Assembly: GCA_035235625.1 (NCBI GenBank)
Contig: CP141148.1
Coordinates: 26,661,057-26,725,056, forward strand
Length of the DNA: 64,000 nt
DNA from: Saururus chinensis
Taxonomy: Eukaryota; Streptophyta; Magnoliopsida; Piperales; Saururaceae
Reading direction: 5' to 3'
Each line of letters starts with the position of its first letter. The first letter of the stretch is position 1. The position numbers and the translations under genes were made by a program. Shown here piece by piece: positions 36,588 to 49,862 of the stretch. The notes under the pieces were generated by a model. That model was not told the origin of the DNA, did no database searches, and saw nothing but the letters and a program-made list of their open reading frames with translations.

Positions 36588-37860
36588 CCTGAGAAAACAG
36601 GTTATGTGTTAGTTTGGGCTGTCAATTAAGAAATAAATGTAGAAGAAGCTCATTTCAACCTACAGTGAAGGCAAGTTCAATCTGAAATTTAAGCCGAAGA
36701 ACTGGACAAGTTATAAACAAACTATCAAAAGAGAAAAGGTAAGAACAAAAGTAAAAAGAGGGCGCTAAAAGGAAAGAGATACAAAAACAACAAGAAAAGG
36801 TACGATTTCATGGTATAACATATATATTGGACCAACATGTGAAGCCGAAATAATGATAGAGAAAGAGAAAGGTACAAATTCTACGCAGAAACAAAAACAA
36901 AAGGCACAGAGTCAAGCAGACAAATCATATTGCATCCTACAAAACAAATCAAATCATTTATAATAATTAGACACTAATTTTTCCCCAAAAAAATCAAAGT
37001 AAGATGATCCAATCCGATATAGCAAGGAAAGAAGAGAAATCCAATGGAAAAATTGACATCAAAACCAAAGGGTATAACAATAATAGAACAGATTACAGAT
37101 GGAGACAAACTTGACTAATATTAACGAATTTTGAAAATGGAAAAATTACATTAACCAAAAAGAGAGAGACACTTCGTATACCCAACAAGAGCCCATAAAA
37201 CATAAAAACTCCAAAAATAAAAAGATTTAGCAAATAGAGGACTTTTTCTTCGTTCACAGACATTTTATTCAGACCAGGAACAAAAATACAGCACCAAAAC
37301 CGACTGACCAGCAAACTTCCATATACCATACACGTAAACCAGATAACAGATTAATTCAGGCATAAAAATCCTACAACCAAACAAAATCACATATACTCCA
37401 ACCAAACCCATGTCTTATATATCTCATCAAATCATGCACTTACTATAACTTATCAAGAAAACTGTGAAAATACACAAACATAATCTGAGTTCAGGTCAAG
37501 ATGGGAAATGGGTACCTGGAAAACCTCCCTCAGACACAGAAAAACCGATAGGACGCGCTGTAGGAAGTGTAGAGGGGAAGAGAAAGAGGGCCAGATATAA
37601 GGATTGTGGACATCGTTTTAGACCATATTGGAAGGGGAGCCAACGCGGAAATCCCTGTCAATGGGAAGGTGGGAAGGAAGGCAGAGAAGTTGTGCTTTGT
37701 CTCTGGAAGTTGGAACAAATCAAACGGGCGGAAACTCCCATGTATCGACGACATTTGGTCATCCGACTTCCATTTCCTGTCCGTATCCATCGTGTCAACC
37801 CCGTTGCGGGCGATACGATCCGACATTTCTTTTGTCTGCTTGTTTCTTAGATTGTAAGAC
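36588..37860 (-). other. Likely 5' intron and untranslated exon of the SNARE gene
   Basis: Inferred from a donor-like CCAG|GTACC (exon edge at 37516) and an acceptor before 36588 on the minus strand. The intervening ~930 bp is AT-rich and noncoding. Overlapping ORFs on both strands at 37464-37880 are in the more GC-balanced putative first exon and promoter and have no domains. Confidence 0.45.
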
Positions 37861-37895
37861 TCACTTTCACACATGGCGTTGACATTTCAATACAG

Positions 37896-38197
37896 GAAGA
37901 GTTTCTCTTTAGCCGAGCGTAAGCTCCGCCGGTAGCCGTTTATCTACAAAATTGACGGTGAATAATGTAGCGCATATTAGTATTAATATATGCTAATATA
38001 TGTTAACGTATACCTAACAAATCTAAAATATCAAACAATTCTTAAGCAGAGCGTAAATTAAAGGTACATATGTTAACGCATGTTAATATTAGTATACGCT
38101 AACATATGTTAACGCATACGTAGCAAATCTAAAATATCAACAATTCTTAAGCAAAGCTTATGCTCGGCTAAATGAAAAACTCTTCCTTTGTTCAAAA
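37896..38197. mobile_element. MITE-like element with ~33-bp TIRs and internal direct repeat
   Basis: The left end AGGAAGAGTTTCTCTTTAGC continues CGAGCGTAAGC, and the inverse at the right end is GCTTATGCTCGGCTAAATG followed by AAAAACTCTTCCT. Inside, a ~64-bp unit (CTAA(T/C)ATATGTTAACG, then AAATCTAAAATATCAA, then AATTCTTAAGCA) occurs twice, at about 37990-38053 and 38095-38158. The element lies immediately 5' of the putative first exon of the SNARE gene. Target duplication is not clear. Confidence 0.75.
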
Positions 38198-40181
<1,984 letters not shown>

Positions 40182-40187
40182 CACACA

Positions 40188-41825
40188 CGAGTCTTATTTA
40201 TATGAGCCCAGGCTCTATGGGCTGCTAGATTTATATCCGATGATCTCTAATACGAGGGGCCTTTAAACCTTTTATTATTATAGACAATCAAATGTAAATT
40301 CGATAGTCCATGGAGCTTGAGCTAAGCAAACTCATGTGAGCTCAGACTCATATATATTTTTTCTTAAATACACATAATGTCCGGATATCCGAAGTCCTTA
40401 CATATAGGCCACCTTAAGACAAAATACATATTATTAAAAAAATATTGTCAATTACGTCACCAATCACGCAACAAACATTATTAATTATAAGTTGGTTAAA
40501 AAACTGTATTAGGGATTACGATGCTAAAACGAGGCTTCCGTCATATATTGGAAACAAAAACGCACGTTGTAATAAAACTCTTGTTAGACCTTGCTAAGGC
40601 AAAGGCTTTATTTAATGGATCTCCCTGCCTTCCTTGTTTTATGGGAGTATATAGCAACCGTTGTTCATGAATTCCTCTTACATTTATTTCATAATAAGGC
40701 AGACAATTCAATGTGTAATTATGTTTGGCATAATCTCAATTTCATCCTCTAAGACATTTATAAGTTGGCTAGTTTTCCCAACAACACGCCAAATAATACT
40801 AGTTTGCTACATAACGCACAAAAAAAAAGAAATCAGGAATCAAGATTAATAATAAAACTAATTTGCTCCCATATATGAATAATTTGCCACTTATGCAAAT
40901 AATATAACTTAGTTCCCCCCATCAACAAGTCAAATGAGACTAGTTTACGCCTGATGGTAAGTCAACCCTCTAGTTATCATAACCTCATGGTGAGTTGTCC
41001 TGTTTTTGGGAAAGAAAAAAAAAAAAAAAAGAGGAGGAGGAGAGTGCGGGTTAAAGTGACGAAGGAAAAAGAATTTTTTTAAATCAATAAATAAAAAATA
41101 TGGGTTTAATGGGTTGGACTTTGGAGTGAGTGAAAGAGGGGCTATAAAACAGCAGGATACGACATTTGGTAAATTTAAAATGACTTAATAATACTCATTT
41201 TATTTGAAATTATTTAATAGTATAAAACCATGTTTTTTGAAGCGTAGGTCCTAAGTTCAAACCCATTATTTCCAAATTTATCTAAAGGTCTTAAATTCGA
41301 ACCCCTACTCCGTTGGCTACCCACACAGGGTTATATCCAAATTTACTAGATGCATAAGATGAGTAAGGCCTTATCATACTGGAGGGGAGGGGATTGGAAG
41401 GGGGATAATGTGCTCTAAGAGGCCGGTTTTTCTACACTTTTTAGCTTGGTCCTATGGACTCGAACACCCCTTATTATAAAAGAGATTCAATACTATGATT
41501 TAATACAAATTGTATTATATATACGCACAATTATTTATATTATTGCATGTGTAGTTTTCTTTCTCGATGCCAACAATAGAAACAACGTCAAATCGGTGAT
41601 AAACAAAGCGGGGCAGATTCGGGGTACATTCAAAACACTGCACCAGGATGACATGCATGAGAGCTTCAACTGAGTTTGCAATAGTTGGGTGTATGTAGTA
41701 CGACCTCAAGGGGACTTGGAATTACTAACAAGTTGCGCCAAACACCACAGCCTAGTCCCTAACCATAGCAAAATTTACTAGCTCCACAATATTGGAATGG
41801 AAAGGAGAGGGATTGTGGGTGTAAT
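40188..41825. other. Dispersed repeat and intergenic DNA
   Basis: 40190-40360 is related to 10555-10735 (GGGCTGCTAGATTTATATCCGATGAT-type words). A poly-A rich run is at 41006-41024. The rest shows no gene. The 75-codon frame at 41446-41673 is not recognised. Confidence 0.35.
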
Positions 41826-41827
41826 TG

Positions 41828-42660
41828 TAACACCCCATTCCTAGACAACGTTTTCTATGATAACTAAGTTTAACATTGGAGGGAGATTAGTTGAAATAGA
41901 GTAGTAAAACCTCATTGGATTGATTGAGTTAGTTCGAAGAAATGAGCCTATTAAACCCAAGAACACTTAAATTAGACATTGAGATCGTAGGCTATGACCT
42001 CAAGAATTGCATCATATGGGTAGGTCTCACTTAAAAAGTATGAGATAACCTACCTATATGAGGTCTTGTTTGGTAGGGCTCATCAATAAAAGCCTAAATG
42101 GTACTAAAAATACACAAATTTGAATTTTGGGTAGAGAATTATAACCACTTGAAATTTAGAAATTGAATTTGAATTTATAATAAAAAGAAGCAATAAAAAA
42201 AAGAGGAGGCTAATATTAGTCATGCCATATGACACGTTGGTGCATGGCGTCATGCGACACTTGTTGTTTCACACAACAAGTCACAACACCGCATGACACG
42301 TCTTTGCGTGACGTTGTGCAATGCGCGGTGATGTGTGCCATATACTTTGCCCCTATAAAAGAGGAGGGTTTCTTAACACACACCTCTTGCTCTCTATGTC
42401 CCTTTACGCATCTTATAAACCTATTTTTCTTGTTGTTAGATCATTTTAAGTCCAAAGTCCATTCAAAAAGTGATCTTAGCTGGTTTGAAGGTACTCTTCG
42501 TAATGGGAGAGCCAGCTTTATGAAACAAATAATTCAAAGAGGGAAAAGTTTCAGGGAGAAGGAAAAGTTAAGGGAAAAGTCCTAGGACAAGGGGAAATTT
42601 TGGGGGAGAAGTTCCAGGGGGAAAGGAAACTTTGAAGGTAGGGAGTCTAGGATGGACAAC
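41828..42660 (+). mobile_element. 5' part of a family S LTR (truncated)
   Basis: It starts TGTAACACCCC and follows the first ~850 bp of the solo LTR at 30056: CCCAAGAACACTTAAA, then TAGGCTATGACCTCA, then GTGAGATAACCTAC/TATGAGATAACCTAC, then AGGGCTCATC, then a stretch with a TATA-like CCCCTATAAAAGAGG (42348), then AAGGGGAAATTTTGGGG. The 3' half and a right terminus are absent. The 118-codon ORF at 42229-42585 lies within it and is not counted as a gene. Confidence 0.65.
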
Positions 42661-42959
42661 GCTAGAAATGTCTTTCAACTTCTTGAGTGAGTGTGCAACA
42701 CAGAGCAAGAATTGAGAATGTTTTAGATGATTTTTGACATGTGTTGACATGATTTGCAATTAAAGTACGTAGGTCAACACGAGTTGATGAAACATCATCA
42801 TGAAGGCGCCATGTCACGATCAGTGTTGACAATATGTTGGGGGCGTGCCAAGTGGATTAAGGAGAAAAGGACTTAGTCCTTGAGGTATTTATCCTTATGG
42901 TTTTGATGTACAGGTAATGACATGTGTGTATGTTTTTGAAAGTGCATGATATTTCCTAA

Positions 42960-43565
42960 AGCATAGGAGAGAGAGAGGGCAGAGAGAGAGGAGAGTGATA
43001 GTGACGAGAGAGGAGAAAGAGATGAAAGAGGAGAGAGATAAGGGAGAAAAAACTAAAACAAAAAGTTTTTTTTTTAAAAATTTGAACTATTGGTGACACT
43101 AGCATGAAGCGTCGCTAATAGTTCTACACTTGCGACACATCATTATATATATCACAAATATTATTACCATTGGCGACACTTCTCATGAGCGTCTCCAATA
43201 CTAAGGAATATTTTAAAAAAAATTCTTTAAAGACTATTTGTGATACTCTAAGAAGCGTCACAAATAGTTTTAACAGTTGCAACGTTTACAATGAAATGTC
43301 ACAATTGTTATGCTTATTTGCAACGTTCACAATGAATGTTGTAAATAGTATAAATGATTTTTTTAAATATTCTTTACTATTGACAACACTCATAAGAAGT
43401 GTCACCAATAATACTAATACTTGTGATGCATCTAACGATGTGTCACAAGTGTTAGGATATTAGCGATGCTTTGAAAGAGCATCGCTAATGGTTCAAAAAA
43501 AAAAATAAACACCTTGTTGCTTTAGTTTTCTCCTCTTTCCTCTCTCTTCTCTCTCTCTCCTCGCT
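42960..43565. repeat. Fold-back segment: GA-rich and CT-rich arms
   Basis: About 42962-43095 (GA-rich, then AAAAACTAAAACAAAAAG, poly-T, TTTGAACTATTGG) is the inverse of about 43480-43565 (TGGTTCAAAAAAAAAAATAAACA, GCTTTAGTTTTCTCC, CT-rich). The loop contains GCGTCGC(T/A)AATAGT-type motifs typical of CACTA subterminal repeats. Confidence 0.7.
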
Positions 43566-44773
43566 CTCCCTTCTCTCTCTCTCCCTTCTCTCTCTCTCAC
43601 TCTCTCCTCTCTCTCACTCTCCCCCACTCTCTCTCTTCTCCCTCTCTCTCCTTTCTCACTCCTCTCTCTCCTTTCTCGCTCCTCTCCCTCTCTCCTATCT
43701 CCCCCCTCTCTCTCACACACACCTCTCTTTCTTCTCCCTCTCTCCTCTCTCTCTCACTTCTCTCTCTCCTCCTCTCTCTATCTCACTTCTCACCCATCTC
43801 TCTCTCTTCTCTCTCACTCTCCCCCTCACTCTCACTCTCTCCCTCTCTCTCTCCTTTGTCTCTATTCTCTCTCTACTCTCTCTTCTTTCTCTCTCTTTTT
43901 TTCTCTTTCTCTTTCTCTCTCTCCTCTTCTCTCTCCCTCTCCTCTCAATCTTCTCTTCTCTCTCCTCTCTCTCCCCCTCTCTTTTCTCTCCCTCTCTTCT
44001 CTTTCTCTCTCTACTCCCTTTTTTCTCCCTCTCTCCTTCTCTATTTCTCTATTCTCTCTCCCTCTCTGTTTGTCTATTCTCTCTTCCTCTCTCTGCTCTC
44101 TTTCTCCTCTCTTACCTCTCATGTCTCTCTATCTTTTCTCTTCTCTCTTCTCTTTCTTTCTCAATATATATGTGTGTATATATATTATATTTAAATAATA
44201 ATATTAAGTATATATTTTGTCATACTTATTATTTATTATATATACATTGATAGATACTTATATAAAATAAAAATTATTATTTTTAATAATAAAAATTATT
44301 ATTTTTTATATATAATAAAAAAATGTCAAGTCTCTCCCACAAGGTAAGATTTCACATTGACGCATGTGAGCCTAGTCTCATACAAATGAGACTCAAGAAA
44401 ATGTGCATAGTAATTTTGAGGGTTAAACATAAGTGTCGTAAATAGTAAAGAAATAAAATTTACTATATATATATATTAAAAAATAATTGTATTTGCAACT
44501 CTTATATTAAAGCGTCACAAATGATATGCCTTATTTTCCAAAAATTATTCACTATTAGCGACATTTTTAAATAAACATTTCTACTAAGTAAAAAAAATAA
44601 AATTAACTGTACTAGCGATACTTTTTTAAAAGTGTCACAAATACTTGTACTATTTGCGATGGTTTCAAAAAAGTGTTGCTAATAGTAATTTGTTTGTGAC
44701 ATATTTTTAAGCGTCGCTAGCGACACTTTTAATTGTGATGCTTAAAAAAGAGTCACTAATATTTGTTGTAGTG
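43085..44773. mobile_element. CACTA-like transposon end with subterminal repeats
   Basis: The right end, read on the minus strand, is CACTACAACAAATATTAGTG, the terminal inverted repeat expected for En/Spm (CACTA) elements, and ends at 44773. Next to it (44400-44760) and again at 43085-43490 there are many subterminal motifs of the form AGCGACGCTT or GTGTCGCAAATAGT in both orientations. No matching CACTA start was found on the left, and no transposase is visible, so this is a truncated or rearranged non-autonomous copy. Confidence 0.65.
43527..44163. repeat. About 640-bp pyrimidine (CT-rich) tract
   Basis: Nearly every base on the plus strand is C or T, mainly CTCTCT with short irregularities. 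ORFs rich in Ser/Leu/Phe (plus) or Arg/Glu (minus) across it are composition artefacts. An AT-rich patch follows to about 44330. Confidence 0.97.
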
Positions 44774-46728
44774 CATGCATCATCATACATCATTCAAATC
44801 TAATGCCCCTTAGTGTAATAACCTGATGCATCATGCAAATTTACACCATATAACCTTGGAAACCATAGTCACATATTATTTCATATTACTAAACTACCCT
44901 TTGCATGCATATTCCCTTCCTAAACATTATTAACATACCCTCAACATATGAAAATGAACTTCAAAAGATGTTGCAATGGAGGGATGCATGTTTCAATTTA
45001 ACCGGGTTAAAGGTATGGATAATATATCCGCTTTAGCCCCATTTGTTACAAACCCTAATTTTGACACTCATTTAAATTATGATTTTCAAGAAAAACACTT
45101 TGGGTAATTTGATTCCAACGAAATTTTTGACCATGACAGGTTTAGGGAGCCTTGGACTTAAAATTTAATCTAGGGGTTGATCTGATTTTAAAAACTATTT
45201 AATTTGAAATTCTGAAAATTATTGCATAGTGAAGACTTTCTTGAACATTTGGATCTCAAAGAACATAAATCGGTTCTAAAAGCTCCATTTTGAGAAGGGA
45301 TTTTTATATTAGACAAAGGACTCATAAATATTGCCCACAAGAAATCTGAGAGCAATCTGACTTGAATTTAAGTAAGGGAAAATCCTAAAATACAAAGTAA
45401 CAGAACTGTGTATTCATAACACAATTCCAAGTCCCTAGTAATTTTTTTAAGGCCATTATACAAAGGAAAAGTTCCATAACCTAACTCAAAATTCGAGTTA
45501 CTGACATCTAACAGAAAACTAAGATGGGGAAAGCAATGGTGATTCACCAATGAAATCTTATTAGAAAACCGTGAAATTTTACCCAAACCTAGCCTAACAT
45601 GTCCTTCAAGTCTAAGATAAAATTGGGATCAATTTGAGCACTAGAAGGTCTTGGAACAATCCAATCTTTCTGAGTGCACATATTTAACTGAGGATAAACC
45701 ATTAAGTATTAATCTACATATTCTAATGCCTAGTGACTTCCCCCATTAACAAAACCTTTTGAAACTCATAAACAAACCATGTAACATCTCAATCCAATAA
45801 CCACATGATCATTATATTTGCATTAAACACAATTATAGCATTATGAGCACAAGCATATACATAAAAAATCATGAATTTTACTATAGTATGAAAGCCTAAA
45901 ACATGTATTTTAAATAATCACCCATATATCAATCCAAGCAACATGAAACCATGCCAAAACCTATATTTAACACAAACTAGGGAGATGCAAGTAGTTCCGA
46001 CCTCTTTGATAAGAAAACCCCTCCCAACCAAGTTTTGTCCCCTCTTGGCTATGGTGGATGACTTGCTTCTTCTTCGAAGCTTTAATGGTGAACTTGGGGC
46101 CTCATATACCAAGGGCATTCAAAGGAGAAAGGAAGAGAAATGGGCAGCTAGAGTGAAAAGGGAAGAGAGAAGAGAGAAGGGCTGGTTGAATCAAGGAGAG
46201 AGAAAAAGAGTGGGTGGCTGGTGGGGAGAGAGAGAGAGAGGAGAAGAGAGTCTTCGTATGGGAGGTCTCTTACTTTGCTAGGATTCCTCTTTGAGGCCTT
46301 CCCAATCCTATCAGATCTTGGTTTTTCTGATTTGTGTCAATCCCTTCTTAGTTTAAGAGATACAAAATTTTCTAGGTAGCTTGGAGCTAAAGCCTACGCT
46401 TGGGCAGGCTAGTCAGCCAACAATGAGCATGCCCAAGCCTATTTAGCATATTGCCCACTCAACTTCTTTATTTTCTGATCAAAAGCTCGTTTCTCCATCA
46501 TAGCTTTCTTAAATAAGTTACCCCTAGCCCATACCCTTCAGTTAGGCTTGACAAGCAAGTTTTGAAGAATCTAGTCAATCCACAAATACACTCTCTTACT
46601 TGAATCACTTATGTCAAGTAATGTAGGCAGATCCACTAACTTACCAAAAAAAGATGAAGCGTTTTTCCTTCCCGGACTTTTGTTTAGAGTTTTAGGGTTT
46701 CAATAACCGATTTGACTACGTTGGCCAT

Positions 46729-47100
46729 TGTCGTGGACCAATGTCCACAACAGCATGTCTGACCAGTAACGAGAAGGGAGCAGCACAAGACAACCAGGAA
46801 ATGGGAGAGGGAGCGGCATGGCCGCCGGATAGGAGGGAGAGATAGGGGAGAAGACAAGAGAATTAGGCAGTAAATGAGTCATTCCATAATCAACTTAGGG
46901 CATAGCCCTTACACTTAAATAGACTAACTAATGGGTTTACTTAACAGACACCTAAAGGCAAATAACATAATTAAAAGAAGATCACTAAGACCTTAATTAA
47001 CCTACTGACCTAAATGGCCTAATTATGTAATAACATAATCAAAACCCTAATTATCCTAGCACGTGGGCCCCAGTGATAGCCCCTTAAGACGTTCGCAACA
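46729..47100 (-). repeat. 3' LTR of the minus-strand element
   Basis: 372 bp, a direct repeat of 49321-49691, ending TTCGCAACA. Confidence 0.85.
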
Positions 47101-49320
47101 CTCCACCATGCTTTGCTTGCACATGACTTCGTCCCTGAGGTGGCCCTAAAACTCCAAGCATTGGGCCCACCAAAGTTCCACTGTGAACAACCGGTCCGGA
47201 ACTGTGGATGAAACACGTAGAATGATGGAGGTAGTGGGTCACTACTCAAAAGCAGACATACATAAGCCAACACAAACATGTTGGGATTGCGTTAACAGAA
47301 TCCAAGGGTAAGGTATAACTATTGTCGGTAGGGATGGGAGATGATGGAGGTGGCAGAGCAATGGAACGGGCTCAACTTTTTGGGTGCATGACAACGTTGA
47401 GTGCCTACACAAGTCTCCAACAAGAGGGGTCACCATAGGGGCTACAGGGTGCCCCAAGACTGCCCACATAGAGCATCAGATAGCAGTAGTAATAGGGTCA
47501 AATAAGTGCCAAGGACAACACTTGACATAGCCGTAAGGGTGCAAAAGTAGGTAGGTTGGGGTAGTACAATGGGTGGGTCAGCTAATGGCAGCAATAGTGA
47601 CTTTTGGCCCCTCCTAATTAACACAACGACTAGCTGAGCAACGTCGGAAAAGATGTAGATCATGGCCTGGTTAAGAAAGTGGCAAGCATAGGGCTTTGGC
47701 CAAATCTGTGAGGAGACCCAAACACGGTAGGAATGAGTTAACCCAAAGACAATCGAACCAGCACATAGACTTACTATGGACCTGCGTGCTGGCTGCTTCC
47801 AAGTCTGTTTATGGCATGGGTTTGAAAAGACTATCCCTGCGCCAAATCTCGGTAACCAATTCGCTGCCAAAGAACGGAGGAATTGGGAAATTTTGCAATG
47901 TCCAGCGCGAACAATGTGGCAGAAATTCCTCCAAACAAGCCGAGGCAGCAACAAAAATTCTCTTCGACAGACCATTGGACTCCGGATGACCAAGAGCACA
48001 ACTCCTCCAGCCAGAGAGATATGCATAGAATTTCTAGAGCAATCCCGTGGAATCAGGCTAACATTTTCTCCACAATGGCCTGCATTCTCTCTAGCAAGGG
48101 AAAATTGCTCAAGATGGCCCAAAGATTTTGGTGATTCCTAGTGCCCAAACGCCGACTACTCATCTGGCGCTACCACGGCGGCTACAGCTGTGGCAGAGGT
48201 GAATGGGCAAATGAGGAGGTCACCTCCCCTATATTTAACACTGAAACAAGGAGTTTGGGGCATGTTCACCATTTCCATCTTGAGCGGCGACTAGAGCGTA
48301 GGCCACTCCGGCGGCAAGAGGGCGGGGCAAAGGAGGCAGCTTTGTTTATGGCGGCCAGCTTTGATGTTCGACATGCCCTCTAGAAACACCTTCTCCTTCT
48401 CCTTTACCGAACAAGGAAATCCAATGCCCTCTGTAGAACCAGTGAACTGGCGGAAGTTCTGGTTGTTGCGGCGAGAGCCATGGTTTGATCATCGCTCACC
48501 GGTGAGAGATCCACAATCAAGGCCTGCCAAGGAGAGACCCCAACCTGACCAGATGTCGGCAGTACTGATTCAGACCCGTGGGATCTCTGGCGCCAGATAT
48601 GTCCGAGGTTGCTGACCGTGCTTTGTGGGAGGTGATAGAAGCCAAGGCTTTGCCAGAGACACATCTCGAGAGGCTTTGGGAGGCCCCTGCACCTTGGCCA
48701 TCCTTAGATTGGTCGGCAGAACAACGCCTTGGTCAATTTCGACAACAGCAATGGAGATGACTTCAGCTCGGCGGACAAAACTACAGATCCATCATGGAAG
48801 ATCACCACCTTGCTCTCTATCCCAATTAGATCCAACATAACGCACACCCATTCGGGTAGCTTCCCGGGGTTGACCCCGTAGGTGGTACCGTGGATGTTTT
48901 CACGGAGGACCTTGCGGTGATGCTCGACATCCCGTTTACTCAGGCCCTTTCCGCCCTTTCCTTGTCCCAACATCTCTCTCCTCCAACCAGACATGGACAA
49001 ATGCTCTCCCTTCTTGGCTGCACAGAAGCTTCTCCCTCCCTCTAACATGCCCGACCAGAAGGTAGAGGCAGAGAAGCGACCCGAGGTTGGGAGGACGATG
49101 TGGATCAATGAGAATGACCGGTGCTTGGGCCAGTGGCAGTAGGTGGCGCTGGGGGGTGGTGGGCTAGACGAGAAGAGAGATGAGAATAGCTAACATTGAG
49201 AGTGCACAGAACTCCTGGCCAGATGGTCTGGCAAGGGTAGTGGCATATCGGGCGGCTTGGGCAGGGCAATCCAATCAGTTGACAATGGCAGCTTCCAGGG
49301 ATCAACAGCTCTGATACCAA

Positions 49321-49691
49321 TGTTGTGGAATGATGTCCACAATAGCCTAGCTGACCGGTAACGAGAAGGGAGTGGCACAAGATGGCCAGGAAAGGGGAGA
49401 GGGACTAGCATGGCCGCTAGACATGAGGGAGAGACAGGGGAGAAGACAAGAGAATTAGACAATAAATGATTCATTCCATAATTAACTTAGGGCATAACCC
49501 TTACACTTAGATAGGCTAACTAATGGGTTTACTAATAGGCACTTAAAGCCCAATAACATAATTAAAAGAAAACCATTAATACCCTAATTAACTTATTGAC
49601 CTAAATGCCCTTATTATGTAATAACATAATCAAAACCCTAATTATCCTAGCATGTGGGCCATAGTGATAGTCCCTTAAGACGTTCACAACA
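49321..49691 (-). repeat. 5' LTR of the minus-strand element
   Basis: 371 bp. On the minus strand it is directly followed by the Met-tRNA-type primer site at 49320-49308. Confidence 0.85.
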
Positions 49692-49862
49692 GCCATATAA
49701 TCTCGTACTTTCAACTTAAATTAGGAAAGTTCCTGCCCTTGCCCATAATAGTCAAGGAATCATTTCTAAGCTTTTATCATGGTCCATTTTAACTTAATGG
49801 TTCCAATTCCTCTCTCAAAATTAATTAATGAAAGAATTTTGTTAAAATTTTGGGGCGTTACG

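Larger units (their letters stand above)
46729..49691 (-). mobile_element. Short LTR retrotransposon on minus strand, TSD GCCAT
   Basis: Two direct LTRs, 46729-47100 and 49321-49691, start TGT(C/T)GTGGA and end TTC(G/A)CAACA. GCCAT is repeated at 46724-46728 and 49692-49696. Next to the right LTR is GCTCTGATACCAA (49308-49320), which on the minus strand is the TTGGTATCAGAGC primer-binding site for initiator Met tRNA. This fixes the orientation: the 5' LTR is at the right. The internal part is only ~2.2 kb and shows no recognisable reverse transcriptase, integrase or protease. The LTRs differ at roughly 13% of positions by eye, so it is an old, non-autonomous copy. Confidence 0.85.
44814..49862 (-). 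mobile_element. Possible LTR-like host of the nested short element
   Basis: The left border TGTAATAACC and right border GGGGCGTTACG look like LTR ends (minus-strand start CGTAACGCCCC, one base from TGTAACGCCCC). The segment is interrupted by the element at 46729-49691. No matching target duplication was found (CTTAG against AGCAG), so the call is weak. A pyrimidine/purine-mixed stretch at 45950-46290 has ORFs without domains. Confidence 0.35.

Noticed and set aside
42229..42585. 118-codon ORF with cysteines, considered as a small secreted protein
   Set aside because: It overlaps the TATA-like box of a truncated LTR, and its frame is not kept in related LTRs.
43493..44194. Basic/acidic repeat protein across the CT tract
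   Set aside because: Low-complexity DNA; no true coding signal.
47442..48141. 226-codon minus-strand and 121-codon plus-strand ORFs, considered as retroelement proteins
   Set aside because: They lie in the interior of the short LTR element, but no gag, protease, integrase or RT motif could be found in either strand.
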